Origin: Paracoccaceae bacterium
GTDB lineage: Bacteria; Pseudomonadota; Alphaproteobacteria; Rhodobacterales; Rhodobacteraceae
Assembly (NCBI GenBank): GCA_006226775.1
Contig: SBGD01000031.1
Span: 48,923 to 112,922 of the forward strand
Direction of reading: 5' to 3'
DNA length: 64,000 nt
Of this stretch, positions 43,834-52,573 are shown piece after piece; position 1 is the first letter of the stretch; each line of letters starts with the position of its first letter. The translations under genes and the position numbers were made by a program. The notes below the pieces were generated by a model that did no database searches, had not been told where the DNA came from, and saw only the letters and a list, made by a program, of their open reading frames with translations.

Positions 43834-44892
43834 TCAGTCGAAGGTGCCCGCCACCCGGCCCAGCAGCATGAAGGCGCGCGAGGTGCGGGTATTGGAAAAA
43901 GCCGAGACCTCGGCATCGCTGGCGCGTTCGGAAAAGCTCTGGAAGGTGCGGTCGAAGACCCGCAGGAAGTGATGCGCGGCATCGCGGAAGATCGGATCCT
44001 GCTTCATCCGCCCGGCGGTCAGCGCCAGCGACGACCGGTCGCGCACCCCGCCCAGCCCGGCAATCGCGCGGCCCCGCGCGCCCTCGGCAAAGCGCCGCCA
44101 GACGTCGGGCTTGGCCATGTCCGGGCGCAGGTCGTCCATGTAGATGCCGTCCTGGCTCAGCAATGTCAGCACGTCCTGGGCCGCCTGCACCAGCTGCGCC
44201 GTCGGGCGATGCTTGAGCGCGCGGCGCAGGGCGGCGAAACCGTCGCGGTCCTCCGGCGTTTCCGGGAAATTCAGCGCGCGGATGAAATCCTCGGTGCTCA
44301 GCGCCGGGGTCAGCGCTTCCGCCGGGGTACCCAGCGCCAGCGCGGGCTGGTCGTCGGCGGCGGGGGCCGGCGCGCCGGTGCCGGTGCTGGCCGGCGGGGC
44401 GGTGCCGCGATGCGCGCCGATCTCGCGGGTCGAGGAGAACATCGCCATGGTGGCCTCGGCCTTGCGCTGGGCGGCGGCGATCTCGTCGAGCTTGCGGGTG
44501 ACCGAGGTCGCCGAGGTGCCGCCCTGGCTCTGGCTGACATAGGCATGGCGCAGGGCGTCGATGGCGGTCTGCAGCCGGGTGCTTTCGTCGCGCATCACCT
44601 TGGAGGCGCGCGCGGCGGTGGCGGCGACCCAGATCATGCCGACCGGCATGAAGATCGCCAGGATCGTCATCAGAAAGCGCAGGCTGGTGTCGGTGCCGTC
44701 CGCCGGGGCGAGCAGCAGAAAGAACAGCCCCGCCCCCACCAGCCAGACCACCGACAGCGCCATGGCAACAATCTCGACCCCCGAGACCTGGGGCGCGCGG
44801 CCGCGTTCATAGATCCCCAGCGGCGTCGGCGCCGAAGGCGCGACCCGGGCCGGGCGCTCCTGTGTTTCCGGGTCTGGTCTGGCGTCGGGCAT
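43834..44892 (-). CDS. Conserved membrane protein, unknown function
   Basis: 352 aa. An N-terminal proline-rich cytoplasmic stretch is followed by two membrane helices (IVAMALSVVWLVGAGLFFLLL, about 41-61, and RFLMTILAIFMPVGMIWVAATA, about 72-93). A coiled-coil-like helix (ASKVMRDESTRLQTAIDAL) and a linker rich in Ala/Pro come next. The C-terminal 160 residues are helical (LSTEDFIRALNFPETPEDRDGF..ALKHRPTAQLVQAAQDVLTLL). It looks like a family limited to Rhodobacterales. It is downstream of greA on the same strand with a 24-bp gap. Confidence 0.7.
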   Translation of the reverse strand: MPDARPDPETQERPARVAPSAPTPLGIYERGRAPQVSGVEIVAMALSVVWLVGAGLFFLLLAPADGTDTSLRFLMTILAIFMPVGMIWVAATAARASKVMRDESTRLQTAIDALRHAYVSQSQGGTSATSVTRKLDEIAAAQRKAEATMAMFSSTREIGAHRGTAPPASTGTGAPAPAADDQPALALGTPAEALTPALSTEDFIRALNFPETPEDRDGFAALRRALKHRPTAQLVQAAQDVLTLLSQDGIYMDDLRPDMAKPDVWRRFAEGARGRAIAGLGGVRDRSSLALTAGRMKQDPIFRDAAHHFLRVFDRTFQSFSERASDAEVSAFSNTRTSRAFMLLGRVAGTFD

Positions 44893-44916
44893 GGCCGGGC
44901 TCGTCTCAGCGAAGGG

Positions 44917-45387
44917 TCAGGTAAAGGCGATCTTCAGGATCTCGTAATCCTTGGTCCCGCCGGGGGTGCGCACTTCGACGCTGTCGCCTTCTTCCTTGCC
45001 GATCAGGGCGCGCGCAATGGGCGATTTCATGTTCAGCAGGCCCTTTTCGACATTGGCCTCGTGCTCGCCCACGATCTGCCAGGTCTTTTCCTCGTCGGTT
45101 TCCTCGTCGACGACGGTGACCGTGGCGCCGAATTTGACGCTGCCCGAGAGTTTCGTCGGGTCGATCACCTCGGCCAGCCCGAGAATGCCTTCAAGCTCCT
45201 TGATGCGGCCTTCGATGAAGCCCTGTTTTTCCCGCGCGGAATGGTATTCGGCGTTTTCCTTCAGGTCGCCCAGCTCGCGTGCCTCGGCAATCGCCCGGAT
45301 CACGGCGGGACGCTCTTCGGACTTGAGCACCTTCAATTCGGTCTGCAGCGCGGCATGGCCCGCGCGGGTCATCGGTATCTTTTCCAT
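44917..45387 (-). CDS. greA: Transcription elongation factor GreA
   Basis: 156-aa factor that restarts backtracked RNA polymerase by stimulating transcript cleavage. The N-terminal coiled coil (about 12-75) contains the tip acidic region [18 protein letters not shown]. The C-terminal FKBP-like domain ends [16 protein letters not shown]. The start is ATG 45387 ([15 protein letters not shown]). A stable stem lies in the 5' untranslated region at 45405-45430. It is followed by the unknown membrane protein gene, likely in one operon. Confidence 0.96.
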   Translation of the reverse strand: MEKIPMTRAGHAALQTELKVLKSEERPAVIRAIAEARELGDLKENAEYHSAREKQGFIEGRIKELEGILGLAEVIDPTKLSGSVKFGATVTVVDEETDEEKTWQIVGEHEANVEKGLLNMKSPIARALIGKEEGDSVEVRTPGGTKDYEILKIAFT

Positions 45388-45404
45388 TGGCCTTACCGGA
45401 AAGG

Positions 45405-45430
45405 GCCGCCATCCCGTCCGGGGTGGCGGC
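45405..45430 (-). promoter_or_regulatory. Stem-loop in the greA leader
   Basis: GCCGCCA(T)CCC (45405-45415) pairs with GGGTGGCGGC (45421-45430) around GTCCG, 18 bp upstream of the greA ATG. It could influence translation or cause early termination of greA. The rest of the 294-bp divergent gap to 45682 holds no other visible element. Confidence 0.4.
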
Positions 45431-45681
45431 GATTTCATGTCAGCTCGTTTCGGCGACATTGCCCGAAGGTTCGCGCGGGATGCAAGGGCGAACTGGCCGG
45501 GTGGCAAAGCGCCGCGCGAATCGGGGCGGGCGGGCAGGTTGGGCGCTAACATGCGGATCGTGCCGCGATTTGCGTCGAAATGGGGTGGTGTGACGTTGCG
45601 CCCGCGTTGACCATGCGGCACTTTCCGGGCAGGACGGGGCGATCAATGATGCAGCCGCAGCACTTGCCGAAGGGACCGCAG

Positions 45682-47331
45682 ATGACCGACGTGACGCGCG
45701 AAGCGATGGAATACGATGTTGTGATCGTGGGGGCGGGGCCGGCCGGGCTGTCGGCCGCGATCCGGCTGAAACAGCTTGACGCCGATCTCGACGTGGTGGT
45801 GCTGGAAAAGGGCTCGGAGGTGGGCGCGCATATCCTGTCGGGCGCGGTGCTCGACCCTTGCGGGCTCGACGCGCTGATGCCGGACTGGAAGGACAAGGGC
45901 GCGCCGCTGACCGTGCCGGTCACCGAGGACCGCTTCTACATGCTGGGCGAGGCCGGCAAGGTGCGGGTGCCGAATTTCCCGATGCCGCCCCTGATGAGCA
46001 ACCACGGCAATTACATCGTCTCGATGGGCAATGTCTGCCGCTGGATGGCCGAACAGGCCGAGGCGCTGGGCGTCGAGATCTTCCCCGGCATGGCCTGCTC
46101 CGAGCTGGTCTATGGCGCGGCGGGCGAGGTCAAGGGCGTGGTCGCCGGCGAATTCGGCCGGAATCCCGATGGCACCCCCGGCCCCTCGTATGAGCCGGGG
46201 ATGGAGCTGCACGGCAAGTATGTCTTCCTCGGCGAGGGCGTGCGCGGCAGCCTGTCGAAGGAGGTGATCGCGAAATACGACCTCTCCGCCGGCAAGGAGC
46301 CGCAGAAATTCGGCCTCGGCATGAAGGAGATCTGGGAGATCGACCCCGACAAGCACCGCCCCGGCAGCGTCACCCATACCATGGGCTGGCCGCTGGGCGG
46401 CAATGCCGGCGGCGGGTCGTTCATCTATCACCTCGACAACAACCAGGTCTACGTGGGCTTCGTGGTCCACCTGAACTATCGCAACCCGCATCTCTATCCC
46501 TACATGGAATTCCAGCGCTTCAAGCATCACCCGCTGGTGGCCGAGCTGCTCAAGGGCGGCAAGCGCGTGGCCTACGGCGCCCGCGCCATCTCGGAGGGCG
46601 GGTTCCAGTCGATGCCCGGGATGGTGGCGCCCGGGATGGCGCTGCTGGGCTGTTCGGTGGGCATGGTCAACCTGCCGCGAATCAAGGGCAACCACAACGC
46701 CATGCTCTCGGGCAAGGCCGCTGCCGAGGCCGCCTTCGACGCCCTCAAGGCCGAGCGGGCGGGCGACGAGCTGACCGCCTACGAGGCCGAGGTGCGCGAT
46801 GGCGCCATCGGCAAGGACCTGCGCCGGGTGCGCAACGTCAAGCCGATGTGGTCGAAATGGGGGCTGACCGCGTCGCTGGCGCTGGGCGGGTTCGACATGT
46901 GGACCAACACGCTCTTCGGCGGCTCGATCTTCGGCACGATGGGGCACGGCAAGACCGATGCCGCGGCGACCGAGCCGGCCGAGCGGCACAAGCCGATCGA
47001 CTACCCCAAGCCCGACGGCAAGCTGAGCTTCGACCGGCTGACCAACGTGGCGTTCTCCTTCACCAACCACGAGGAGGCGCAGCCCTGTCACCTGCAGCTC
47101 AAGGATCCCGCGGTGCCGATCGCGGTCAACCTGCCGAAATACGACGAACCGGCACAGCGCTATTGCCCGGCGGGGGTCTACGAGGTGGTGGAAAAGGACG
47201 GCACGCCGGAATTCGTCATCAACTTCCAGAACTGCGTGCACTGCAAGACCTGCGACATCAAGGACCCCAGCCAGAACATCAACTGGGTCACGCCGCAAGG
47301 CGGCGACGGGCCGAATTATCCCAATATGTGA
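45682..47331 (+). CDS. etfD: Electron-transfer flavoprotein-ubiquinone oxidoreductase
   Basis: 549-aa membrane-associated enzyme that takes electrons from ETF and reduces ubiquinone, linking acyl-CoA and dimethylglycine/sarcosine-type dehydrogenases to respiration. FAD: YDVVIVGAGPAGLSAAIRL. The C-terminal iron-sulfur part has four cysteines in YCPAGVYEV and NFQNCVHCKTCDIKDP (4Fe-4S). ATG 45682 follows AGGGA; the earlier in-frame codons would lie in non-coding DNA. Divergent from greA. Confidence 0.95.
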   Translation: MTDVTREAMEYDVVIVGAGPAGLSAAIRLKQLDADLDVVVLEKGSEVGAHILSGAVLDPCGLDALMPDWKDKGAPLTVPVTEDRFYMLGEAGKVRVPNFPMPPLMSNHGNYIVSMGNVCRWMAEQAEALGVEIFPGMACSELVYGAAGEVKGVVAGEFGRNPDGTPGPSYEPGMELHGKYVFLGEGVRGSLSKEVIAKYDLSAGKEPQKFGLGMKEIWEIDPDKHRPGSVTHTMGWPLGGNAGGGSFIYHLDNNQVYVGFVVHLNYRNPHLYPYMEFQRFKHHPLVAELLKGGKRVAYGARAISEGGFQSMPGMVAPGMALLGCSVGMVNLPRIKGNHNAMLSGKAAAEAAFDALKAERAGDELTAYEAEVRDGAIGKDLRRVRNVKPMWSKWGLTASLALGGFDMWTNTLFGGSIFGTMGHGKTDAAATEPAERHKPIDYPKPDGKLSFDRLTNVAFSFTNHEEAQPCHLQLKDPAVPIAVNLPKYDEPAQRYCPAGVYEVVEKDGTPEFVINFQNCVHCKTCDIKDPSQNINWVTPQGGDGPNYPNM

Positions 47332-47335
47332 CACC

Positions 47336-47406
47336 GCCCGGTGCGGGGGGCCGATCCATCGATGGATCGGGACCGAATTGTTGACAATTCGGCCGCCGCA
47401 CCGGGC
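47336..47406. repeat. Tandem-palindrome element copy 4
   Basis: CCGATCCATCGATGGATCGG (47351-47370), GA, then CCGAATTGTTGACAATTCGG (47373-47392). The outer GCCCGGTGCGG (47336-47346) pairs perfectly over 11 bp with CCGCACCGGGC (47396-47406). This is the best outer stem of the family. It lies just after the ETF-QO stop, before a same-strand gene. Confidence 0.88.
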
Positions 47407-47513
47407 TTCACGCTGTCGTGAAACCGCCGATGGGCGGGATTTCCGCCGCGCTCCATTGCCTGTTAACGCTGTCAGGATTAGGTTTCCGAGGTGAGCAGCA
47501 AAGGAGTGGCGTC

Positions 47514-49232
47514 TTGACCACCAGAAGATTGGCCTGGATCGCGGCAGTGGCGCTGGGCCTTGCAACCGCGGCCCCGGTGTCCGCGACGAACCTGTCGGGC
47601 GCCTACCTCGCGGCGCGTCAGGCCGGGTATTCCACCGATTTCCGCGCCGCGGCGAAATACTACGAACAGGCGCTGTTTCACGACCGGGAAAACCCGGTCC
47701 TGATCGAGGCGGCACTGGCTTCGCGCCTTTCGCTGGGCGAGATCGACCGCGCCCGCGACCATGCGCTGCACCTCGAGGACATGTCGCAGAAATCGCAGAT
47801 CGCGCATATGGCGTTGATCGCCGGGCATGCCCGCGAAGGCCGCTATGGCGATATCGTCGCGATGATCGAGAAGGATCGCGGCATCGGCCCGCTGATCGAC
47901 GGTCTGCTGGTCGGCTGGGCCAAGCTGGGCGACGGCGACATGACCTCGGCGCTGGTGCAGTTCGACAAGGTCGCCGCCGAGAAGGGGCTGAAGGGCTTTG
48001 CGCTCTATCACAAGGCGCTGGCGCTGGCCTCGGTCGGCGATTTCGAGGGCGCCGATGCGCTGATGTCGGCCGATGGCGCCGCCGGCCGGTTGATGACCCG
48101 CCGCGGCATCCTCGCCCAGGTCGAGATCCTCAGCCAGCTGGGCCGCGAGAAGGACGCCATCGAGCTGATGGACAAGAGTTTCACCTCCAACCTCGACCCC
48201 GGCCTGGCCGCGGTGCGCGCGGCACTGGACGAGGATGCGCCGCTGCCGTTCACCATGGTCGGCTCGCCCCGCGACGGCATGGCCGAGGTCTTCTATACCA
48301 TCGCCGGCGCGCTCGAGGGCGAGGCGGGGGATGACTACACGCTGCTCTATTCCCGGGTCGCGCAATACCTGCGCCCCGATCACGTCGATGCCATCCTGCT
48401 CTCGGCGCAGCTGCTCGAGGACATGCAGCGCCATGACCTCGCGGTCGAGACTTACGGGCTGGTGCCGCCCGACCACACCGCCTATCACGCCGCGGTTCTG
48501 GGCCAGGTCGATGCGCTGCGCGCCGATGGCAGGACCGGCGAGGCGATTGCCGCGCTCGAGGCGCTGGCCGAAACCCATGGCTACCTGCCGATCGTGCATG
48601 TGTCGCTGGGCGATCTCTACCGCGGCGAGGCCGATTACGACGCCGCGGTGGCCGCCTATGACCGCGCGGTCGAGCTTTACGGCACCCCGGACGAGGCGCA
48701 GTGGTTCGTCTTCTTCGCCCGCGGAATCGCGCATGAGCGGCGCGACGAATGGGCCCTGGCCGAGGCGGATTTCCGCAAGGCGCTCGACCTCAGCCCCGAC
48801 CAGCCGCAGGTGCTGAACTACCTCGGCTATTCGCTGGTCGAAAAGCAGCAGAAGCTGGACGAGGCGCTGGCCATGATCGAACGCGCGGTCGAGGCGCGGC
48901 CGAATTCCGGCCATATCGTCGACAGCCTGGGCTGGGTGCTCTATCGCCTCGGCCGCTACGACGAAGCGGTGGAGCACATGGAGCGCGCGGCAGAGCTGAT
49001 GCCGGTGGACCCGGTGGTCAACGACCATCTCGGCGATGTCTACTGGGCGGTGGGCCGGTCGCTGGAGGCGCGCTTCCAGTGGCACCGGGCGCTGAGCTTC
49101 GTCAATCCCGACGATCCCGACAACGAGGCCGATCCCGCCCGCATCCGCCGCAAGCTCGAGATCGGGCTGGACAAGGTGCTGGCCGAGGAGGGCGCGCCGC
49201 CGTTGAAAGTGGTGGAGAATGGCGCCGATTGA
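47514..49232 (+). CDS. Exported TPR-repeat protein
   Basis: 572-aa periplasmic or outer-membrane-facing protein with a signal peptide (LAWIAAVALGLATAAPVSA). The rest is tetratricopeptide-like: YYEQALFHDRENPVLIEAAL, later YDAAVAAYDRAVELYGTPDE, ADFRKALDLSPDQPQVLNYL, ALAMIERAVEARPNSGHIVD, AVEHMERAAELMPVDPVVN. Such proteins serve as scaffolds. TTG 47514 is chosen because AAGGAG lies 7 bases upstream and the signal peptide follows; 47418 is the alternative. Its end overlaps ispE by 14 bp. Confidence 0.85.
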   Translation: MTTRRLAWIAAVALGLATAAPVSATNLSGAYLAARQAGYSTDFRAAAKYYEQALFHDRENPVLIEAALASRLSLGEIDRARDHALHLEDMSQKSQIAHMALIAGHAREGRYGDIVAMIEKDRGIGPLIDGLLVGWAKLGDGDMTSALVQFDKVAAEKGLKGFALYHKALALASVGDFEGADALMSADGAAGRLMTRRGILAQVEILSQLGREKDAIELMDKSFTSNLDPGLAAVRAALDEDAPLPFTMVGSPRDGMAEVFYTIAGALEGEAGDDYTLLYSRVAQYLRPDHVDAILLSAQLLEDMQRHDLAVETYGLVPPDHTAYHAAVLGQVDALRADGRTGEAIAALEALAETHGYLPIVHVSLGDLYRGEADYDAAVAAYDRAVELYGTPDEAQWFVFFARGIAHERRDEWALAEADFRKALDLSPDQPQVLNYLGYSLVEKQQKLDEALAMIERAVEARPNSGHIVDSLGWVLYRLGRYDEAVEHMERAAELMPVDPVVNDHLGDVYWAVGRSLEARFQWHRALSFVNPDDPDNEADPARIRRKLEIGLDKVLAEEGAPPLKVVENGAD

Positions 49233-50034
49233 GGTTTTCGCCCCGGCCAAGATCAACCTGACCCTGCATGTCACCGGCTGTCGCGCAGACGGCTATCACC
49301 TGCTGGATTCGCTGGTGGCCTTTGCCGATGTGGGCGACGTGCTGCGGCTGGAACCGGCACCCGAGATGGCGCTGCGGGTGACCGGGCCGATGGCCGCGGG
49401 CGTGCCGGCGAATGGCGACAACCTGTGCTGGCGCGCCGCCCTGGCCTTTGGCGCGCCGATGGCGATCGAGCTGGAAAAGCACCTGCCCGCCGCGGCCGGC
49501 ATCGGCGGCGGATCCTCGGATGCGGCGGCGGTCCTGCGCGGCATGGCACAGGTCTGCGGGCGGGATTTCGCGGGCGATCCGCTGGCGCTGGGCGCCGATC
49601 TGCCGGTGTGCCTTCTGGCCCAAGCGGCGCGCATGTCGGGCATCGGCGAGGTGGTGCAGCCCGTCGCCTTGCCGCGTCTGCACGCGGTGCTGGTCAATCC
49701 GCGGGTCGCGGTGCCGACGCCGCTGTCCTTCAAGGCCCTGACGCGCAAGGACAATCCGCCGATGGGCGCGCTGCCCGAGGGCGGGGCGGCGGCGCTGCTG
49801 CACTGGCTGGGCGGGAGGCGCAACGACCTTCAAGCCCCGGCGATCAGCCTGCAGCCGGTGATCGCGAGGGTGCTGACCGCGCTCGAGCAGTCGGGCGCGG
49901 AACTGGTGCGGATGTCGGGATCGGGCGCCACCTGTTTCGGGCTTTACCTCTCGCGCGAGGCGGCGGACCTGGCGGCGCGCGCGTTGCAGCAGGCCTGTCC
50001 CGACTGGTGGGTCGTGGCAAGCGATCTGGGGTAG
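49219..50034 (+). CDS. ispE: 4-diphosphocytidyl-2-C-methyl-D-erythritol kinase
   Basis: 271-aa GHMP kinase of the non-mevalonate isoprenoid pathway. FAPAKINLTLHVTG carries the catalytic lysine/aspartate region, and LPAAAGIGGGSSDAAAVLR is the GHMP phosphate loop. C-terminal VRMSGSGATCFGLY is typical. It overlaps the TPR gene and is convergent with a polyprenyl diphosphate synthase, which would use the isoprenoid precursors. Confidence 0.95.
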   Translation: MAPIEVFAPAKINLTLHVTGCRADGYHLLDSLVAFADVGDVLRLEPAPEMALRVTGPMAAGVPANGDNLCWRAALAFGAPMAIELEKHLPAAAGIGGGSSDAAAVLRGMAQVCGRDFAGDPLALGADLPVCLLAQAARMSGIGEVVQPVALPRLHAVLVNPRVAVPTPLSFKALTRKDNPPMGALPEGGAAALLHWLGGRRNDLQAPAISLQPVIARVLTALEQSGAELVRMSGSGATCFGLYLSREAADLAARALQQACPDWWVVASDLG

Positions 50035-50035
50035 G

Positions 50036-50090
50036 GCGGGGAAATTTCCGGTCGGAAATTTGCAAATTCCTTTGACAGGAATTTACCCGC
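50036..50090. repeat. Tandem-palindrome element copy 5 (AT-rich inner arms)
   Basis: AAATTTCCGGTCGGAAATTT (50042-50061), GC, then an arm pair AAATTCCT/AGGAATTT with a 5-base centre (50064-50084). The outer GCGGG (50036-50040) pairs with CCCGC (50086-50090). It fills the gap between convergent ispE and the prenyl synthase; the right edge touches the latter's stop codon. Confidence 0.8.
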
Positions 50091-51089
50091 TCAGGAGACG
50101 CGCGCCACCACGTAACCGGCCAGCTCGTCCAGCATGTCGCGGATCTCATGCGCCGGCAGGCGGGTCAGAGCCTCCTGCGCTTTCCCGGCCCAGGCCAGGG
50201 CATCTTCGCGCGCCGCCTCGAGCGCGCCATGCCGGGCCAGAAGCTCCAGCGCGTGCTCCAGGTCGCCCTCTTCCTGCCGCCCCTTCTCGATGGTGCGGCG
50301 CCAGAAGGCGCGCTCCTGGTCGTCGGCCTGCGCCACCGCCTTGATCAGCGGCAGGGTCAGCTTGCACTCGCGGAAATCATCGCCCCGGTTCTTGCCGGTG
50401 GCGTCGGAGCCCCAGTAATCCAGCAGGTCGTCGACCATCTGGAAAGCCACCCCCAGCGCATCGCCATAATCCCAGAGCGCCTGCACCTGCGCCTCGTCGC
50501 GCTTGGCGATCACCCCGCCGACCTGGGTCGCGGCGGAAAACAGCGCCGCGGTCTTGCCGCGGATCACCTGCAGATAGATGCCCTCGTCGGTGGCCAGGTT
50601 CTGCGCGGCGGAAAGCTGCAGGACCTCGCCCTCGGCAATCGTCGCGGCGGCATTCGACAGGATGTCGAGCACGCGCAGATCGCCCGGCTCGACCATCAAC
50701 TGGAACGCCCGGGCAAAGAGGTAATCGCCGACCAGCACGCTCGACTTGTTGTCCCACAGCAGGTTGGCGGTGGGCCGGCCGCGCCGCTGGGCGCTTTCGT
50801 CGACCACGTCGTCATGCAGCAGCGTCGCGGTATGGATGAACTCCACCGTCGCGGCCAGCTTGATGTGGTCACCGCCGGCGTAGCCGCACATCCGCGCGCA
50901 GGCCAGCGTCAGCATCGGCCGCAGCCGCTTGCCCCCGGCATCGACCAGGTGCGCGGTCACCTCGGGGATGCGCGGCGCATGGCGCGACGCCATCCGCGCC
51001 CGGATCAGATCGCCCACGGCGGCAAGGTCCCCGGCCAGCCAATCGGCCAGCCGCTCATGCGGTTTGCTCGTGCTTTGGTCCAAGCTCAT
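50091..51089 (-). CDS. ispB: Polyprenyl diphosphate synthase (octaprenyl/decaprenyl type)
   Basis: 332-aa trans-prenyltransferase that builds the ubiquinone side chain. The first aspartate-rich motif is LLHDDVVDESAQRRG, the second is FQMVDDLLDYWGSD, and GGKRLRPML binds isopentenyl diphosphate. The start is ATG 51089 (MSLDQSTSKPHERL), preceded by GGGAG on the minus strand; ATG 51116 would add nine residues. Chain length (usually ten units in this order) is not readable. Confidence 0.92.
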   Translation of the reverse strand: MSLDQSTSKPHERLADWLAGDLAAVGDLIRARMASRHAPRIPEVTAHLVDAGGKRLRPMLTLACARMCGYAGGDHIKLAATVEFIHTATLLHDDVVDESAQRRGRPTANLLWDNKSSVLVGDYLFARAFQLMVEPGDLRVLDILSNAAATIAEGEVLQLSAAQNLATDEGIYLQVIRGKTAALFSAATQVGGVIAKRDEAQVQALWDYGDALGVAFQMVDDLLDYWGSDATGKNRGDDFRECKLTLPLIKAVAQADDQERAFWRRTIEKGRQEEGDLEHALELLARHGALEAAREDALAWAGKAQEALTRLPAHEIRDMLDELAGYVVARVS

Positions 51090-51145
51090 CACACTCCCGT
51101 CACGAAGGCTCGACATCCTCCGCTTCCTGCCCTTACATCGCAGCC

Positions 51146-51361
51146 ATGGAAGAGCTGCTGCGCACCAACGACATCACCGTCATCGCCTATGCCCGCGCCC
51201 TGTTGCAGGACGAGGGTATAGAATGCTTTGAATTCGACGTAAATATGAGCGTGCTCGAAGGGTCAATCGGCATTCTGCCCCGGAGGCTGATGGTGCTCCG
51301 GTCGCAATTGGCGCGGGCGCGGGTTCTGATGCATTCCCATGACATCGCTCTCGACGGCTGA
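51146..51361 (+). CDS. DUF2007 domain protein
   Basis: 71-aa protein with the DUF2007 pattern: MEELLRTNDITVIAYARALLQDEGIECF, then VLEGSIGILPRRLMV. The fold is a small PII-like/signal-transduction-type domain of unknown role. Its last codons overlap the methyltransferase start at 51339 by 23 bp, so the two are coupled. Confidence 0.85.
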   Translation: MEELLRTNDITVIAYARALLQDEGIECFEFDVNMSVLEGSIGILPRRLMVLRSQLARARVLMHSHDIALDG

Positions 51362-52109
51362 GACCACCGACAATGCCTTTCTCGGCGGGCGGTTGCAGAT
51401 CCTGCAGCCGCGGCGGGGCTACCGGGCCGGGGTCGACCCGGTGCTGCTGGCGGCCTCGGTGCCCGCCAGGGCGGGGCAGAGCGTGCTCGAGCTGGGCTGC
51501 GGCGGCGGCACGGCGCTGCTGTGTCTGGGCGCGCGGGTGGCGGGCCTGCACCTGACCGGGGTCGAGCGCCAGGGCGCCTATGCCGGCCTCGCGCGGGAGA
51601 ACGCGCGGCGCAATGGCATCAAGATCGCGGTGATCGAGGCGGATCTCGACGATCTGCCGCCCGCGCTTCGCGCGCAGGGCTTCGACCACGTGATCGCCAA
51701 CCCGCCGTTCTTTTCGCGTGCGGCCAGTTCTGCCAGCGCCGATGCCGGGCGCGAGGGCGGGCGCGGCGAATCCCTGCCGCTGGCGCGCTGGCTCGAGGTG
51801 GCGGCGAAACGGCTGCGCCCCGGCGGCCATGTCACCGTGATCCAGCGGGCCGAGCGCCTGCCCGACCTGCTGGCCGCCTGTGCCGGGCGGCTGGGGTCGC
51901 TGGAGATTCTGCCGCTCTCCCCGCGCCAGGGCCGCGCGGCGCGGCTGGTGCTCTTGCGCGGGCGCAAGGGCGGGGGTGCGGCATTCTGTCTCCATGCGCC
52001 GGTCGTGCTGCACCGCGGCGAGCGCCATGCGCGCGACGGCGACGACTATACCCCGATGATTTCCGACGTGCTGCGCAACGCGGCAGCGCTGCCTTTCGGC
52101 GGGCAATGA
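51339..52109 (+). CDS. tRNA1(Val) adenine-37 N6-methyltransferase-like
   Basis: 256-aa SAM-dependent methyltransferase. VLELGCGGGTALLCLG is the SAM-binding motif I and VIANPPFFSRA is the NPPF catalytic motif of N6-adenine methyltransferases. Family members of this length with LGGRLQILQPRRGYRAGVDPVLLAA are annotated TrmN6-like, acting on A37 of tRNA(Val). The translation start overlaps the DUF2007 gene. It could also modify another RNA or protein. Confidence 0.85.
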   Translation: MTSLSTAETTDNAFLGGRLQILQPRRGYRAGVDPVLLAASVPARAGQSVLELGCGGGTALLCLGARVAGLHLTGVERQGAYAGLARENARRNGIKIAVIEADLDDLPPALRAQGFDHVIANPPFFSRAASSASADAGREGGRGESLPLARWLEVAAKRLRPGGHVTVIQRAERLPDLLAACAGRLGSLEILPLSPRQGRAARLVLLRGRKGGGAAFCLHAPVVLHRGERHARDGDDYTPMISDVLRNAAALPFGGQ

Positions 52110-52213
52110 CCCGCCGATTAGGCAAAGACTCACCAAGTTTCGCATCTGCGGCGTGACAGGACGACAAAAGTATGCTGCACTGAAGGCTGCACATGAACCA
52201 TAGGAGGACTTCC

Positions 52214-52387
52214 ATGAGCCTGAGTTCGCACCTGCAGGAACTGAAGAAGAAGCATCGAGTTCTTTCGGAGAAAGTGGAAGAGGCGCAACGCGCGCCGGGC
52301 ATCGACGACCTGCATATCGCGGACCTGAAAAAGCAGAAGCTGCGACTGAAGGAAGAGATCACGCGCATTTCCGAGGAAATGGCCTGA
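52214..52387 (+). CDS. DUF465 small coiled-coil protein
   Basis: 57-aa helical protein: SLSSHLQELKKKHRVLSEKV, then IADLKKQKLRLKEEI, a DUF465 signature. ATG 52214 has TAGGAGG 5 bases upstream; 52193 would skip that site. It has its own promoter region after the methyltransferase (105 bp) and its own terminator. Function unknown. Confidence 0.85.
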   Translation: MSLSSHLQELKKKHRVLSEKVEEAQRAPGIDDLHIADLKKQKLRLKEEITRISEEMA

Positions 52388-52436
52388 GACCTCAGGGTCG
52401 CGCCTCTGCGGCGTCACGCATAGCAAGTACGAAATC

Positions 52437-52458
52437 GGGGCGGACATCCGCCCCTTTT
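52437..52458 (+). terminator. Terminator of the DUF465 gene
   Basis: GGGGCGGA (52437-52444), CA, TCCGCCCC (52447-52454), then TTTTG. Confidence 0.85.
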
Positions 52459-52520
52459 GTTTGGCCGCTGCTCAGGCGCCTTTGCCGGGGACAAGACGCC
52501 GCTTTCGACCGGAGGTCATG

Positions 52521-52548
52521 AAAAAGGGCCGGCCATGGCGGCCGGCCC
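52521..52548 (-). terminator. Terminator of phaB
   Basis: On the minus strand GGGCCGGCC, a 5-base loop, GGCCGGCCC, then TTTTT (52525-52521). Confidence 0.85.
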
Positions 52549-52573
52549 CTTGGGTTTTCGATCGTGCGACGGC

